64,000 nt of DNA from Euphorbia lathyris (lineage: Eukaryota > Streptophyta > Magnoliopsida > Malpighiales > Euphorbiaceae). Numbering within the stretch: the first letter of the stretch is position 1; each line of letters begins with the position of its first letter. A program made the translations under genes and the position numbers. The stretch covers positions 27,069,501 through 27,133,500 of the forward strand of contig NC_088916.1 in assembly GCF_963576675.1 (NCBI RefSeq), written 5' to 3'. Of this stretch, positions 1-11,581 are shown piece by piece. Under the pieces are notes generated by a model, which did not search any database, had not been told where the DNA came from, and worked only from the letters and a program-made list of their open reading frames with translations.

Positions 1-381
1 TTTTGAACTACAAAAAAAAAAAAGCTATTCCATCTTATTTCTTTCCACGGAATAGTTATTTATAAAGAATGCTTATTTTATTCTCTCCTATTCTATTCCT
101 TAATAATATTATTCTATTCTGCGAAACCTTTCGAAACTGAAGAGGTCAACTGAATTTAGTGAACAAATTTAAGAAATCAATAAAAATATATATAAAAAAA
201 TCACAAATGATTAGATGGAAAATTTATATTTGATTTGATAGAAAATAGCTATGTCAAAAAAATTGAAGAGAAGTTATAATTTTAGAAATCACCATGAGAA
301 GCGACTAGACTTTCAAGATGATTTTAAGAATCATCATGAGAATTTGCTCGAGTTATTTATACAATTTAATCTAGCATTTTT
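1..381. other. AT-rich intergenic DNA
   Basis: Very AT-rich with short A and T runs. I see no gene, RNA or clear repeat structure. A short open frame from 251 continues into the GC-rich repeat that follows and has no recognisable protein features. Confidence 0.5.
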
Positions 382-846
382 AAGGCTATCAATAAGTTGG
401 GGATGGGGAATCCCCGTTTGGGATCCCTATGGGACGGGGATGGTTATAAGTGTCTCATCCCCCGTCCCCGAATGTTTCCGATGGGGATCCGCAATAGATC
501 CCCGACTAAATACCCGAATATAGAAAAAAAAACTAAAAAATATATATATTATTAATTTATTTTGGACTTGTTTTTATATATGTCTAGCAGTTTATGATTT
601 TATATGTCCCTGGACTAGTAGTTTATGACTTTAAAAAAAAGTATATACTACAAAGTGATGTTTGACAAGAAAAAAGTAAAACAATTTAAAACTTAAACGG
701 GGATGGAGATTTCCCACGGAACGGGAATGGTAGCCAAATTTTCTCCATTTGTAATTCGGGGGCGGAAACGGGAAATCCCCAATAGACCAGTGGTTGGGAT
801 GGTTAATGCAATCCCCGTCCCGCCTCGCCCCATTTACGACCCTAAA
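382..846. mobile_element. hAT-like non-autonomous element with GGGGAT-rich ends
   Basis: Two GC-rich ends packed with GGGGAT/ATCCCC words (about 397-515 and 697-840) face each other across an AT-rich centre. The outer ends are loosely inverted: TAAGGCTATCAATAAG on the left against TTAGGGTCGTAAATG read from the right. The 8-bp flanks AGCATTTT and AACATTTC match at six of eight positions, as expected for an old hAT target duplication. No coding capacity. Boundaries and superfamily are inference. Confidence 0.42.
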
Positions 847-856
847 CATTTCTGAT

Positions 857-1008
857 CAAAATAGTTATCATAATTCCATTTTTTTAATTTAAGGCTATTG
901 GGTTGTGAGAATGTAGTATAAGAAGCAATTTTCAAAATAGTCACCATAATTCCATTTTTTTAATTTAAGGCTATTGGCTTGTGAGAATGTAGTATTAGAA
1001 GCAATTTT
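857..1008. repeat. Direct tandem duplication, 2 x 76 bp
   Basis: Two adjacent 76-bp copies (857-932 and 933-1008) differ at only a few positions. Each contains a T run followed by AATTTAAGGCTATTGG. No function is apparent. Confidence 0.8.
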
Positions 1009-1809
1009 GATTGTGTTTCCTCTTAGTTATTATATGATGTTTGATATTATAGAATCAAAGTTTCAAAATGATATATTACGAACAGCAACAGAGCAACCAA
1101 AAAGAGATTGACCCGAAAGAGTGCCATAGTGAGAAAATACCTCTAGCATAGAACAGATGTGTGGGGAACTGACTGAATCGGGAATACTTCATAGGAACTA
1201 ACCTGCCATTCATCACTAAAGAATTATGCAGACGATCAAGGGTAATCTTTAGCAATCCCACATAAGATCTGGAAGGAGGATCCCCGTAATCTTTAGCAAT
1301 CCCAAATAAGATTGGGAAGGAGGATCCCCCTAACGGACCCCTAATGAACAGGAGAAGTAGTCTCTAGTGCTTAACAGAGATACGTGCCGAGGAGAGTAGG
1401 TTGAGGATCCAATCCCGAAATTGCAGGGAGAAACCGAAAGCCTAGAGTTAAATATTTGATCTTTTTAAAATAAATTACTTTTAAGGTAATTGAATACTTT
1501 TAAATGGTTGGTTGAAGAATTATAATTATCAAGTAGTGTAAATGTGTTAAAAACTATTTCATCAGGTGATTTTTTGGATTATGAAAAAGAAAAGAGGCTA
1601 CATTAGCAAGCTGTTGAACTTGAAAGTGGATAGTTTTATTTATGGATTACCACATCAAATACAAACTGAAGGGTTGTTCCAACGCCAGATCTAAAGATGC
1701 TCAAGAATTATATCTAAACAAACCCTGCCACACTCCAAACAAAGCAAATTAACCTCACAAAAGCATTAAACAAAGCAAATTAACCTCACAAAAGCATTAA
1801 GCATCTCAA
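1009..1809. other. Intergenic DNA with a 44-bp duplication
   Basis: This is the downstream flank of the oxidoreductase gene. It holds a 44-bp direct duplication (1242-1285 and 1286-1329, each starting GTAATCTTTAGCAATCCC) and a short duplicated AAGCAAATTAACCTCAC word near 1742 and 1774. No gene is recognisable. A poly(A) signal for the minus-strand gene is expected here but is not distinctive. Confidence 0.5.
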
Positions 1810-4800
1810 TCAATTCACTATCTTAACAGGCTCGAAACCTTTCTCAATTGATTCCTTCACCGCATCGAGTAATAATTGCGTCTTCCTACTGCGAATCGGC
1901 CAACTCTGGTCAGGTTTTGCTCCATTCACCTTAATGCTTGCAACTAACCGAGCAAATTCTCTCACCATACAAGCTTCCTGCGGAATTTCTGAGGCAACAA
2001 TATGCTGGCTTGGCGAGTGAGTCCAACCCGTCACGAGCTCATTGAACCAAGATTTTGAAGAAGCAGTGAAAGAGGATTCCTTCTCATTGAAAGGAATAAC
2101 GAAATCATCAAGATGCAGAGTTCCATTGGTTCCAATGGCAGTGATGTACATTGTCAAATGTGTTAAGAAAGAGCAATGGATTGTTGCTATTTTACCGTCA
2201 TCCCAATGCAATGAAGCACCGCAGGCCAAAATCACCCCTGCTTCATTAAAAATTGGGCCGTGCAAGGCGATGACTGTGTTTGGCAATTCATAGTCAGTAG
2301 CCCACAGGATTGCCCGAGTGGCATACCATCCAGCATCACCAAGGGCACCGAGACCATCCAGATCTGGCTTCACGCGAATGTCGTTCTTCAGAAAGTTCTC
2401 GTCACCAGCAAACGTGAAGCAGCTATGTATCTGCGTATACCGAAATGATATTATAGAACAAGCAATCTGGAAAAGGACATTCTTCATCTCCCCATACCAA
2501 AAGCCACCATACATAAATGCTGATGCAAATACATAGATAGAGCTTCAAGAAATTACAGGCACCAGATGAGAAAAGCATGTATGCATCACTTTAGCATCAA
2601 ACATAACAAAGATAAGAAGTGTTACTAGTCTCATCGTGCCATACCAAAAGCCTAGATACACAACTTTTAGGTCCAGATTACACAAAAATGAACATATAAA
2701 ACCACTCATAATCTAAACAACAAACAACCGCACATGAAACTTTAGGATCACAGCACATAAAACCACATATATGATGGTTGTGTAAATATAAAACATGTAG
2801 GCTTGACCACAGTTCATACATTGCCAATTCGGTTCATGAAAAAATGGAACCTGAGATGATACGTCAAAGGGACAGTTCAGGTTATGGTTTATGAACCATT
2901 AGTTTATGGTCCTATTTTGGTGTTTACCATTCCTACTAACCCTTAGTAAAAAGTTAATTATTTTAACAAGATTTATTATTCTATTTAGAGGATTCTACTC
3001 AGTTAAAGTTTTTACAACAAACTAAAATGAAAATCAGTCTTACTTCTTTTACTGATTTTAGTGAAAAAACAAAATAATTAATTTTCTCAGATACTTCACA
3101 GCCTTTTAGTTTTCAAACGCAAGGTTCTTTTTTTCTTTTTTTTTTTTTTGCAAGTAAACTCCAAAAAATGAGTTCCTATCTTCATAGGATTAGAGAGGAG
3201 GAACCAAACTCTGTACTACAGTTACTTTTATTTTATCTTACAGTGCTCTTATTCAATTATTACCTTAGCATGCTCACCCAAAAGTAGTTCTAATTAGTTC
3301 ACTTTAAGCTTAACTAATTTAAAAAAGAAATGGTCAACTCGTTGAGCATGATGAACATAAAATAATTTACTAAGCAAATAAATTATGTGTTCAATATAAA
3401 ACATGTAAATCTTTTTATGATATTAAAAAACATACTGATTCATTTTTAACTTAAAAATTCAATTTATATAAAACTATATTGTTAGTTCTATAAATTCAAT
3501 AATATTGTTTGATCTTAAATTAAATAATCAATTGAATTTTCAATATCATAAAACTTATCTTTAAAAAATCTCATTTAAATAAAGTTTTGAAACAAATAAT
3601 AAATTTTAAAATTTATATTATTATTTTTTATTTAATTATTTTTCAAATATAAACGACAGTTCGGAATCAGAACTGTCAGACCTTATTCCTTAAAATATGA
3701 AACCTGAACGGAAATGCCTTGACATGATTCCAGTACAGTTCGGATTCCACTTTTGACTAGGGCTGGTTCAGAACCAGAACTCGGCCAACCCTAGAAGCAT
3801 GGAGCCAATCCTTTAGCAAACACATTTCATACGAATAGGAATGAGCCTACACAAATCATATCATGTGCATAGCATATACGTCCCAAATCCTACCTAAAAT
3901 TGGACCCTTTCAGCACTTACTAATCAGGAAAAAATGTTATTCATGCCTAGAACTCATCCTGTATTGCATACAGACTACAGAGAGCTTATATAATAATCCA
4001 CATGCAGTTCAATTTTGCTTATGCAATAATTTCATGAAAACTATGAATCTTTTTTTATCTGAGTTTTAAATCTACAGTAGCATATATATGTTGGGCACAC
4101 ATCAAAATACAGTGAACAGAGAATTAAGATTAGTGATAGGGAATTTCCAACATAAATAAGTAAATAATGAGAGCGTGAGATTGAACTTTGTGACAAAGAC
4201 TGGAGATGCATTTTCCCATTAATTGGTAATCATAAACTTGAACAATACATGAGGATAGTAACAAATGTCATGGATGTATATGGCAGGTAATAATTCATGA
4301 ACTATATTTGACAATCTATCACTTGAAGTAGAAACATTTGAATCGGGAGAATTTATAGAAAAAGGATTACATCATCCCATATCTTTGTTTGGATGCAAAT
4401 AAATTCTTCTACTTGAAATAAATATATGATGAATTAAAGATAAAACAGAATATGAAGTTCACATTTTTCCTAAATTGTTAACGTCTTTTCACACTAATGT
4501 AATGCCTTGTCCAAATCAAATACTTGCAAAGAAAAAGACAGGAGTCACGATGAATCAAGACTCTTCTGATTTTTCTAACCAAACGATATATTTAGTAAAT
4601 TGTGAAACCAAAGTAGCTTATCTTTCTAAACCAGTAAATCAGCATGATCAAGACAAAGATACCACTTCAAAACAGAGTTTAAAGGGGGGGAACCTGAATT
4701 TGACATTAAAAACAAAGATGTGTGTTTTTCCAAGAAAGGTTTTGGCTCACTATTTCAAGTTCTCAACACTAAAAATGAAATGGAGCAAACAGACATTTAA

Positions 4801-4844
4801 GCTACCTACCAAATTATAAGTACGAAGGAAATGAAATGAAATGA

Positions 4845-4885
<41 letters not shown>

Positions 4886-5822
4886 CTTTATTCATTAATA
4901 TCTATGCAGCCTACAACAACAACAAAACCTTAGTCCCAAAATGATTCGGTTCGGCTAACATGAACACTTCTACGAAACTGTGAAATCAAGTGGTGAAATA
5001 AACAAAACAATAGATGACTCAATGGTTATACATGGCCTGGAAGAAATTTGGTTATGTTGCTTCTCAATAAGCAATAACAACACGCAGGAAACAGAGATCA
5101 CTTCTAAAATTTCAAGCAAAAAGAACAAATATAAGCTCACTCTCAATCTGAAATTCAGCAAAAATATGTTATGAATTCCAAAACTTACAGCAAAATCATG
5201 GAGAGTTCACCATAAGATGTTTTGCCTGAGTTAATTTTTCACTTAATTTACAAGACATTTTTAACCCCCAATTCAGAGGCACAACAAACAAACATTTAGG
5301 CTTCATCATCCAAGGGAAAACAACAAAATGAAATCGTTAGAAGAAAAAAAGAAAACGAACCGTTCTGATCTCTCCAAAACGCTCCTTATCAGTCAACAAC
5401 TCCTTCATCTTCTCCGTTCTGGGATTATGCATCCACATGGTTCCATCCATAAGCTGTACTCCATTAGCCTCGCAAACTTCCACAATCTTATCAAATTCAC
5501 CCACATTAAGAGCCACGGGTTTCTCCAATAAGATATGCTTCTTTTTCTGGGCAGCCAAGCAGGCCCATTTCACATGAAGACTAGTAGGTAGAGGGACGTA
5601 AACGACGTCTATTTCTGGATCATCCAGGAGCGACTCATAGGAACCATGGATCTTAGCATCAGAAGGGAAGTTATTGTCTTTAGCAAACGCCGCCGCTTTT
5701 TCCACCGAACGACTGGCCACGGCGGCTAGATGGGCGTTAGGGGCGAGGATAATCGCCCGAGATACCTTCCGGGCAATCTCTGCACAGCCGATTATGCCAA
5801 AGTGGATAATAGCTTCCGCCAT
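1810..5822 (-). CDS. Gfo/Idh/MocA-family NAD(P)-binding oxidoreductase, At4g09670-like (2 exons)
   Basis: This is a minus-strand gene with exon 1 at 5822-5361 (154 codons) and exon 2 at 2430-1810. It encodes 360 residues, close to the roughly 360 usual for the plant At4g09670-like group. The intron donor is GTTCGT after ACG, the acceptor is ...ACGCAG, and the phase is 0. Residues 8-13 (GIIGCA) form the Rossmann nucleotide-binding turn, and the EKPVALN motif near residue 100 holds the family's conserved lysine. The dehydratase-like C-terminal half continues in exon 2 with a conserved GALGDAGWY stretch. The family oxidises or reduces sugars and related substrates with NAD(P). The substrate of this plant subgroup is unknown to me. 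No signal peptide is obvious, so a cytosolic location is likely. A copia LTR begins 151 bp upstream of the ATG. I see no frame disruption. Confidence 0.9.
2431..5360 (-). other. Large intron of the oxidoreductase gene, with repeats
   Basis: The intron is 2,930 bp, with GT..AG ends on the minus strand. Between about 2805 and 3793 it contains a probable decayed hAT-like insertion. Its ends carry loosely inverted GCCAATTCGGTTC-like and GGTTCTGGTT-like words, and its interior is AT-rich. A CT microsatellite lies at 4848-4880. Short open frames inside (for example 4475-4819 on the plus strand) show no protein features. Confidence 0.75.
4848..4880. repeat. (CT)n microsatellite
   Basis: About 16 uninterrupted CT dinucleotides inside the oxidoreductase intron. 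Confidence 0.95.
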
Positions 5823-5853
5823 TTGTTGTTTGGTGGATTGATAGTTAGCAGGT

Positions 5854-5880
5854 GTGGGAGTGGGAGTGGGAGTGGGAGTG
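5854..5880 (+). repeat. (GGGAGT)n hexamer repeat in the 5' leader, G-quadruplex motif
   Basis: Four GGG tracts (5856-5858, 5862-5864, 5868-5870, 5874-5876) are spaced by AGT. This meets the G3N3 quadruplex pattern on the plus strand, which is the template strand of the oxidoreductase gene. It lies about 34-54 bp upstream of the ATG. Confidence 0.85.
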
Positions 5881-5973
5881 AAGAGAGTCTGTATGATTCT
5901 GGTTGCGCCAAATTATAGTTATTTATATTATCTTCTAATTTCAGCCGTCCCTTCTCTAGAAGATAGATACACA

Positions 5974-6279
5974 TGTTGAATGTGTTTCGGATTGAGAGAG
6001 AGAGAGCCGAAATACTTAGAGAGGGAGATGATCGAATGATTTCCCTTAATTAGGGTTCGTATTAATCTCGTGTATTTATATTACAGACATATAAATCTAT
6101 AGTAATTAGGTTTCTGCTAAACCCTAATTAGTTGTATAGTTTAGATACAACTCTAAGACCTAATTCTAGATAGACTAGAATCTTATCTCTGCACACTTAA
6201 TAGACTTGTGAATAGACTACAATTCTATTTAGTGAGCAGATAATTATCTGTAGAGATAATACTGATATTATCTCTAACA
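5974..6279 (-). repeat. 3' LTR of the copia element, upstream of the oxidoreductase gene
   Basis: 306 bp, nearly identical to the 5' LTR. The TATAAATA box at 6073-6080 (minus) reads toward the oxidoreductase ATG about 250 bp away. LTR promoters can drive adjacent genes; whether this one does is inference. Confidence 0.93.
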
Positions 6280-7758
6280 CCCCCCTTCAAGCCGATGCCG
6301 TGGAGAAACCAACAGTCTAGAGCGTAGCTGCGTGAAGCGTAGACTAGGTAGCGGCTTGGTTAACACGTCTGCTACTTGGTCATCAGTAGGAATGAATCTG
6401 ACATTGAGAAAGTCATTTGTAACTTGTTCTCGTACAAAGTGATAATCCAGCTCAATGTGTTTTGTACGAGCATGAAATACAGGATTTGAAGTGAGATAAA
6501 TGGCACCTACATTGTCACACCATAGTTGAACGGGGGGCGGGATGTGAAATCCCAGATCTTTCAGCAATGACTTTAGCCAGAGTAATTCCGCTGCTGCATT
6601 TGCAACTGCTTTGTACTCACTTTCAGTGGACGATCTTGCAATGGTGGGTTGCTTTCTTGTTTGCCACGACACAATGCTATTCCCAATGTAGACACAGAAC
6701 GCTCCCGTTGATCGTCTGTCATCCGGACATCCTCCCCAATCACTATCCGAGTAGCAATGCATATGCGAAATATGTTTGGGTGACATAAGTATGCCATATT
6801 CAAGAGTTCCTTGAAGGTACCGGAGCACCCGCTTTACACTCTTCCAGTGTTCATCCGTGGGACAGTGAAGAAACTGACAGAGCTTGTTGACTGCGAATGC
6901 AATGTCAGGGCGAGTGAGAAGAAGGTATTGAAGAGCTCCCACAATGCTCCGATATTCATCTCCTGATGCAAGCGGAGTGCCAAGGCTTTTTGATAATGTA
7001 GGAGTGGTGCTCATGGGTGTCGTGATTGGTTTGGCGTCAGCCATGTTGACACGATCAAGAATGTCAGCTGCATATTTTGCTTGACACAAGTGAATTCCAT
7101 CTTTTGAATACTGAATCTCAATACCCAAGAAATATTCCGCACGTCCCAGATTGCGAATGGGAAATTCAGTTTCAATGGAAGAGATTACACGGACAATGTG
7201 AGCTGGCGAATTACCTGTGATAAGGATATCATCCACATAACATAAGATGTATGTTTGAATTTGTCCATTTGTGTGAACAAAGAGGGAGTTGTCAGCCAAT
7301 GACATTTTGAATCCAAGAGAGACAAGGAAGTTTCGTAGACGAGTGAACCATTCTCGCGGAGCCTGTTTTAGCCCATATAAGCTCTTCTGCAGCAAGCACA
7401 CATGATCAGCTTGATCCGGATCACGAAACCCTTGCGGTTGTTCCATATAGATTGTTTCAGTGAGATTTCCGTGAAGAAACGCATTCGACACATCAAGCTG
7501 ATTAATGAACCACCGTTTGGACGCAGCAATGGCCAAAACTGTGCGTATGGTGGTTGCTTTTACCACCGGACTGAACGTTTCTTTGTAATCAATGCCCGAT
7601 TGTTGAGTGAATCCTCTTGCCACTAGTCGCGCTTTGTATCTGTCAATGGATCCATCCGACTTTCTCTTTGTGCGGAAGAGCCAGCGAGATGTAATGATAT
7701 GTCTTCCTTGGGGCCGTGGGACCAATTTCCAAGTGCCGTTGTCAAGAAGTGCTTTTAT
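6274..7758 (-). pseudogene. copia reverse transcriptase and RNase H
   Basis: The frame continues from the integrase part after one TAA. Reverse transcriptase motifs are present in order: [33 protein letters not shown] and the catalytic YVDD. RNase H follows with SDSDWGGC, SSTESEYKA, a WCDN motif and the C-terminal ADVLTKPL typical of copia. All catalytic residues I can check are intact. The coding region runs through the polypurine tract and stops inside the LTR. Confidence 0.9.
6280..6289 (-). other. Polypurine tract of the copia element
   Basis: GAAGGGGGG on the minus strand lies immediately before the 3' LTR. It overlaps the last codons of pol, whose stop codon falls inside the LTR. Confidence 0.8.
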
Positions 7759-10272
7759 TTATTCGGACATAGCTTGTCTCCATTCAGGTAATTTGTTCGC
7801 TTTGCTAAAACACGTAGGATCGATCACTCCATTTTCATGTGTTGCTAGTAGTGCCGCGAATTTACCGCGAGAGTGCAGCGTTGTTTGCCGAAGTTGCATT
7901 GTGTGACGTCGTGCAGCGTCGGATTCAATGTTTGCAGACGATGCTTGCGATGATGGCGTTTGCACAGGCACCATTGGGGCAGTTGCGATGTTCTCTTGGT
8001 CGATGAGTTGTGAATTTTCTGCTCTTGGAGCCGCGCACTGCTCTTGTGCCGTATCATGACAATTTTCGGCTGTCGAAACGCCAGACGGCGAGGCATGTCG
8101 GATGGTGCTGGTTGGATCAGCCCGCGAGACCCCCATCACATCGTCGCGGTGATGTGTTGCCGCACTGATAGTTGCCTGACTGTCTGATGCGGTAGCGCCG
8201 TTGTTTTCAGCTTGCGGTTCCAATGCCGCATACTGCTGATCTTCAAAAGACAAATTGGCAACGGACGGAGCCAGATTTGTATGGTCATTCTGGACAATAG
8301 AGTTTGTGTGGCCAACCATGGGTTCCACAGGAATATGCGAGGGTAATGAATGAGGGACAGAGCTAGTGGATCGAGGAATACCTGGATACGGTCCGAGGAG
8401 TGAAGGTAGTTCTAGTGTTGTTGCTTCCAACCCTGCGCTAGTAGAGAGAGGCGGATTGACCGATTGAGCTGCCGGGAAGACCCCTTCATCATGCTTGACA
8501 AATTTACAGATGTAAATTCTTCCTGTGGATATTTCTAAACATAACTCGCCCGAGTGATTGGATGACGGTCCAAGATAAACACAGAGTTTGGAACGAAAAT
8601 CAAATTTGTTTTTGTTATAGGGTCGTAGAAGTGGATAAATGCCACTACCAAATATTCGAAGGAACGAGTAAGCAGGTTGCTTGCGAAACAACATAAAGAA
8701 AGGAGAGCGATTCTTAAGTGTTTTGGTAGGAAGAATATTGATCATGCGTACACTATGAACCATGGCATAATTCCAGAATTTAAGGGGTAAGTTAGCATTG
8801 GCTAACATGGTGAGACATGTGTCTACTACATGTCGAATTTTTCGTTCAGCGATGCCATTTTGAGCATGTGTGTGAGGACATGCAATCTTGTGTACAATTC
8901 CATGTTCATGGAGAAACGGCTGGAGTTTTTGAAACTCACCCCCAAAATCTGAGTAGAAGTTTTTAACTTTGGCATCATACTGATTTCTAATCATTGCAAG
9001 AAAGTTTTGAAATATTTGAGCTACTTCACTTTTATTTTTAAGACAAAATAACCAACTAAAGCGAGTAAATTCATCAATGATAATCAAAAAATAACGATGT
9101 CCATTAAAGGAGAGAATAGGGGCAGGGCCCCAAACATCCAAATGTAAATTTTCAAATCGAAAAGTACTAGAACGAACAATTGAAGGTAAAGAAGTTTGAG
9201 ATAATTTTCCTAAAGGACAAAAGGAGCAATTATTGGTAGGTGCAGAAGAAGATAAATTATTGTCTTTCAGAATTCTACTGACTGTCTGATTCTGACAATG
9301 ACCAAGCCGTGCATGCCACCGCTCGAAGGAAACCTTCTCTCCGACTAGCGCCTCTTTCAAGTTGGGTGGAAGCACATAGAGCCCATCCTTACTCGGACCG
9401 CGCAACAGGATTGCCCCAGTAGTTTGATCCTTCACAAGAAAATGGTTAGGCCAAAATTCAAAGAAACATGCATTATCACGAGTGAATTTCTGAATCGACA
9501 ATAATGATTTAGTAAGCTTGGGTACCAATAAAATATCAGAGATTTTAAGATGTTTGATATGAGATTGACCAAGATGAGAAATTTGCAAACCTTGCCCATT
9601 TCCAAATTGAACCGTATCATTGCCCGGGTAAGGGTGCATTTGTTGTAGTTGACTTGGCTGAGCCGTCATGTGATTGGTGGCGCCCGTGTCCGGATACCAG
9701 GGTTGCGGCGGCCCACTGAATGGGTCTACAGGGTTGTGCCATGCCATATAAGCCTGAACATTGGGTTGCGATTGACGTGTTGCAAATCCTTTTGGCCTCT
9801 TGCATTTATCCGCCCAATGATCAAGATCACCACAGTTAAAACATTTGCCGCTTCTCCTCTTTTTCGTTTTGGATTTTGCATTCGTGGAAGAGGAGACAGA
9901 TGACACATTTGCTTCATGCGAACTCAATTGTGATGCCGGAAGTGTGAAAGCAGATTTTTTTGTGGAGTTAATCATCCCTTCAACGGTTTTCAACTTGCTC
10001 AACAATTGATAGTAATCAATATGGATCCCCTTCTGAGTCACTAAATTCTGAATGCATGATTTGAAAGGATCCCCAACATTCTTGTAAAGTAATGACGGTA
10101 GAAGATGCATGGGATATGGATTGCCAGATGCAGCCAGATCATCAAGTATAGCTTTAAGTTTTTGCATATATTCACCAATTGGTAACTCATTTTGTTCAAA
10201 TTCATGTAACTGAATGCTTAATTGGAACTGTTTATCATCAGTAATGACGCCATACGCGTTTTCAAGTGCAAC
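7759..10272 (-). pseudogene. copia gag C-terminus, protease and integrase
   Basis: This stretch is open for about 800 codons on the minus strand. In order it contains the end of capsid, a CCHC zinc knuckle (CFNCGDLDHWADKC), the aspartic protease motif DTGATNHMT, the integrase zinc domain (HARLGH ... CSFCPLGK), the integrase core with DVWGP, DFGGEF and the ...NGIAERK glutamate, and a low-complexity linker. It ends in TAA at 7761-7759, after which the same frame continues into reverse transcriptase, so the break is one nonsense change. Protease matures the polyprotein and integrase inserts the cDNA. Confidence 0.88.
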
Positions 10273-11157
10273 CTAGATGTCATGTGAATAATGAAAGCAA
10301 GTAATAATTTCATAAACTTCCTCTGTAATTGAATGTAATAGCAGGGACATCACATCATTTTCTAATTCATCCCACACAGTGTAGGCTGGATTGAGTATAA
10401 CATCATTGTTGTTTGACAGAAAACCTCCCCTAGATAGAAATTTGGGTGGTGGTGGTGTATTGCTTGTGATGTGGTCAAAATAGTGATGATGTTTGAGGGT
10501 AGACACAATGGCCATCCTCCATGCTTTATAATTATTTGGTGTTAGTTTTATGTGAGTCTGTGTATGCATGGATTGAGGACGGGGTTGATTAACAGACTCA
10601 CTGCTCGGTGTGGAATAGGTTTGGTAATTGGAGGTACCAATGTGATTTGAGGGGCGGGTTAGAGGTGGATGCACATAGAATTGATCATTAGATTGAGTGC
10701 AAAAGGTAGAGGGCAATTGAGAACTATGATAGGACGGGGGAGGTCCAAAGCCAGGCCTTGTAACGGGTTGCGAAAAATTACCTGGAGGATGAAACAATGG
10801 TGGAGATGGCTGATGTACAGTAACCCGCGGTATCTGTTCTTGCTGCCGCGGCCGAGGAAAACTTCCTCCATCATGATTTTCGAACAGGTACGTGGAGGTA
10901 ACTGTCGACATTGGTGCGGCGGTGAACGGAGAGTCGAACCTCCAGCCAGACGACGGCTGAAGCGACGACGCAGACGCCGTATCCACGGTGTATTCCGTGG
11001 CAAAGCTTCAGTTAGAGTTCGACCGAGCTGCTGCTGTAACTGGTGGCGGAGTAACGAAGCTCGCGGCTTCTCCTGTTTCCGCAATTGACATGATCGCGGC
11101 CGGGGATACCACCGTATGCTGATTATTTGCCGATAGTGGTTCTGAATCGGACAGAAA
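10273..11157 (-). pseudogene. copia gag region, interrupted by stop codons
   Basis: This is the N-terminal gag region of the copia polyprotein. A proline/serine-rich start is followed by the UBN2-type capsid region (a KLTPNNYKAWR-like motif, then a stretch ending near EEVYEII). The frame is cut by TGA at 11010-11008 and TAG at 10275-10273. Beyond the second stop the same frame continues into the rest of gag, with no frameshift. The true start codon is unclear: the first suitable ATG in frame lies between the primer binding site and the first stop. Gag normally builds the virus-like particle in the cytoplasm. Confidence 0.8.
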
Positions 11158-11254
11158 AATCGACGACATCGGTTGAGACAGTGATGTCGATTGATTAAGG
11201 GAATTAAACGGGATTGATGCGGAAGCCGAGCCAGGCGGAGTGGAACCGTTTTCT

Positions 11255-11266
11255 GCTCTGATACCA
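11255..11266 (-). other. Primer binding site (initiator tRNA-Met type)
   Basis: TGGTATCAGAGC directly follows the 5' LTR on the minus strand. It is complementary to the 3' end of plant initiator methionine tRNA, as in most plant copia elements. Confidence 0.92.
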
Positions 11267-11576
11267 TGTTGAATGTGTTTCGGATTGAGAGAGAGAGAGA
11301 GAGCCGAAATACTTAGAGAGAGAGATGATTGAATGATTTCCCTTAATTAGGGTTCGTATTAATCTCGTGTATTTATATTACAGACATATAAAACTATAGT
11401 AATTAGGTTTCTGCTAAACCCTAATTAGTTGTATAGTTTAGATACAACTCTAAGACCTAATTCTAGATAGACTAGAATCTTATCTCTGCATACTTAATAG
11501 ACTTGTGAATAGACTACAATTCTATTTAGTGAGCAGATAATTATCTGTAGAGATAATACTGATATTATCTCTAACA
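11267..11576 (-). repeat. 5' LTR of the copia element
   Basis: 310 bp, TGTTAGAG...TTCAACA on the minus strand. A TATAAATA box lies at 11370-11377 (minus). Longer than the partner LTR by 4 bp in a GA repeat. Confidence 0.93.
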
Positions 11577-11581
11577 ACACA

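Larger units (their letters stand above)
5974..11576 (-). mobile_element. Complete Ty1-copia retrotransposon (minus orientation), recent insertion
   Basis: The element is 5.6 kb. It is bounded by near-identical LTRs (5974-6279 and 11267-11576), each TG...CA on both strands, and flanked by the 5-bp target duplication ACACA (5969-5973 and 11577-11581). On the minus strand the order is LTR, primer binding site, gag, protease, integrase, reverse transcriptase, RNase H, polypurine tract, LTR; integrase before reverse transcriptase is the copia order. By eye the LTRs differ at about four bases plus a GA-repeat length change, so insertion is recent. Gag-pol shares one frame but carries three in-frame stops, so this copy cannot make the full polyprotein without readthrough. 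The 3' LTR faces the oxidoreductase gene in its direction of transcription. Confidence 0.95.

Noticed and set aside
4475..4819. 114-codon ORF on the plus strand
   Set aside because: Lies in the oxidoreductase intron, AT-rich composition, no recognisable features.
10659..11267. 202-codon frame starting at the copia primer site
   Set aside because: Arginine-rich shadow of gag in another frame; the frame with gag motifs is different.
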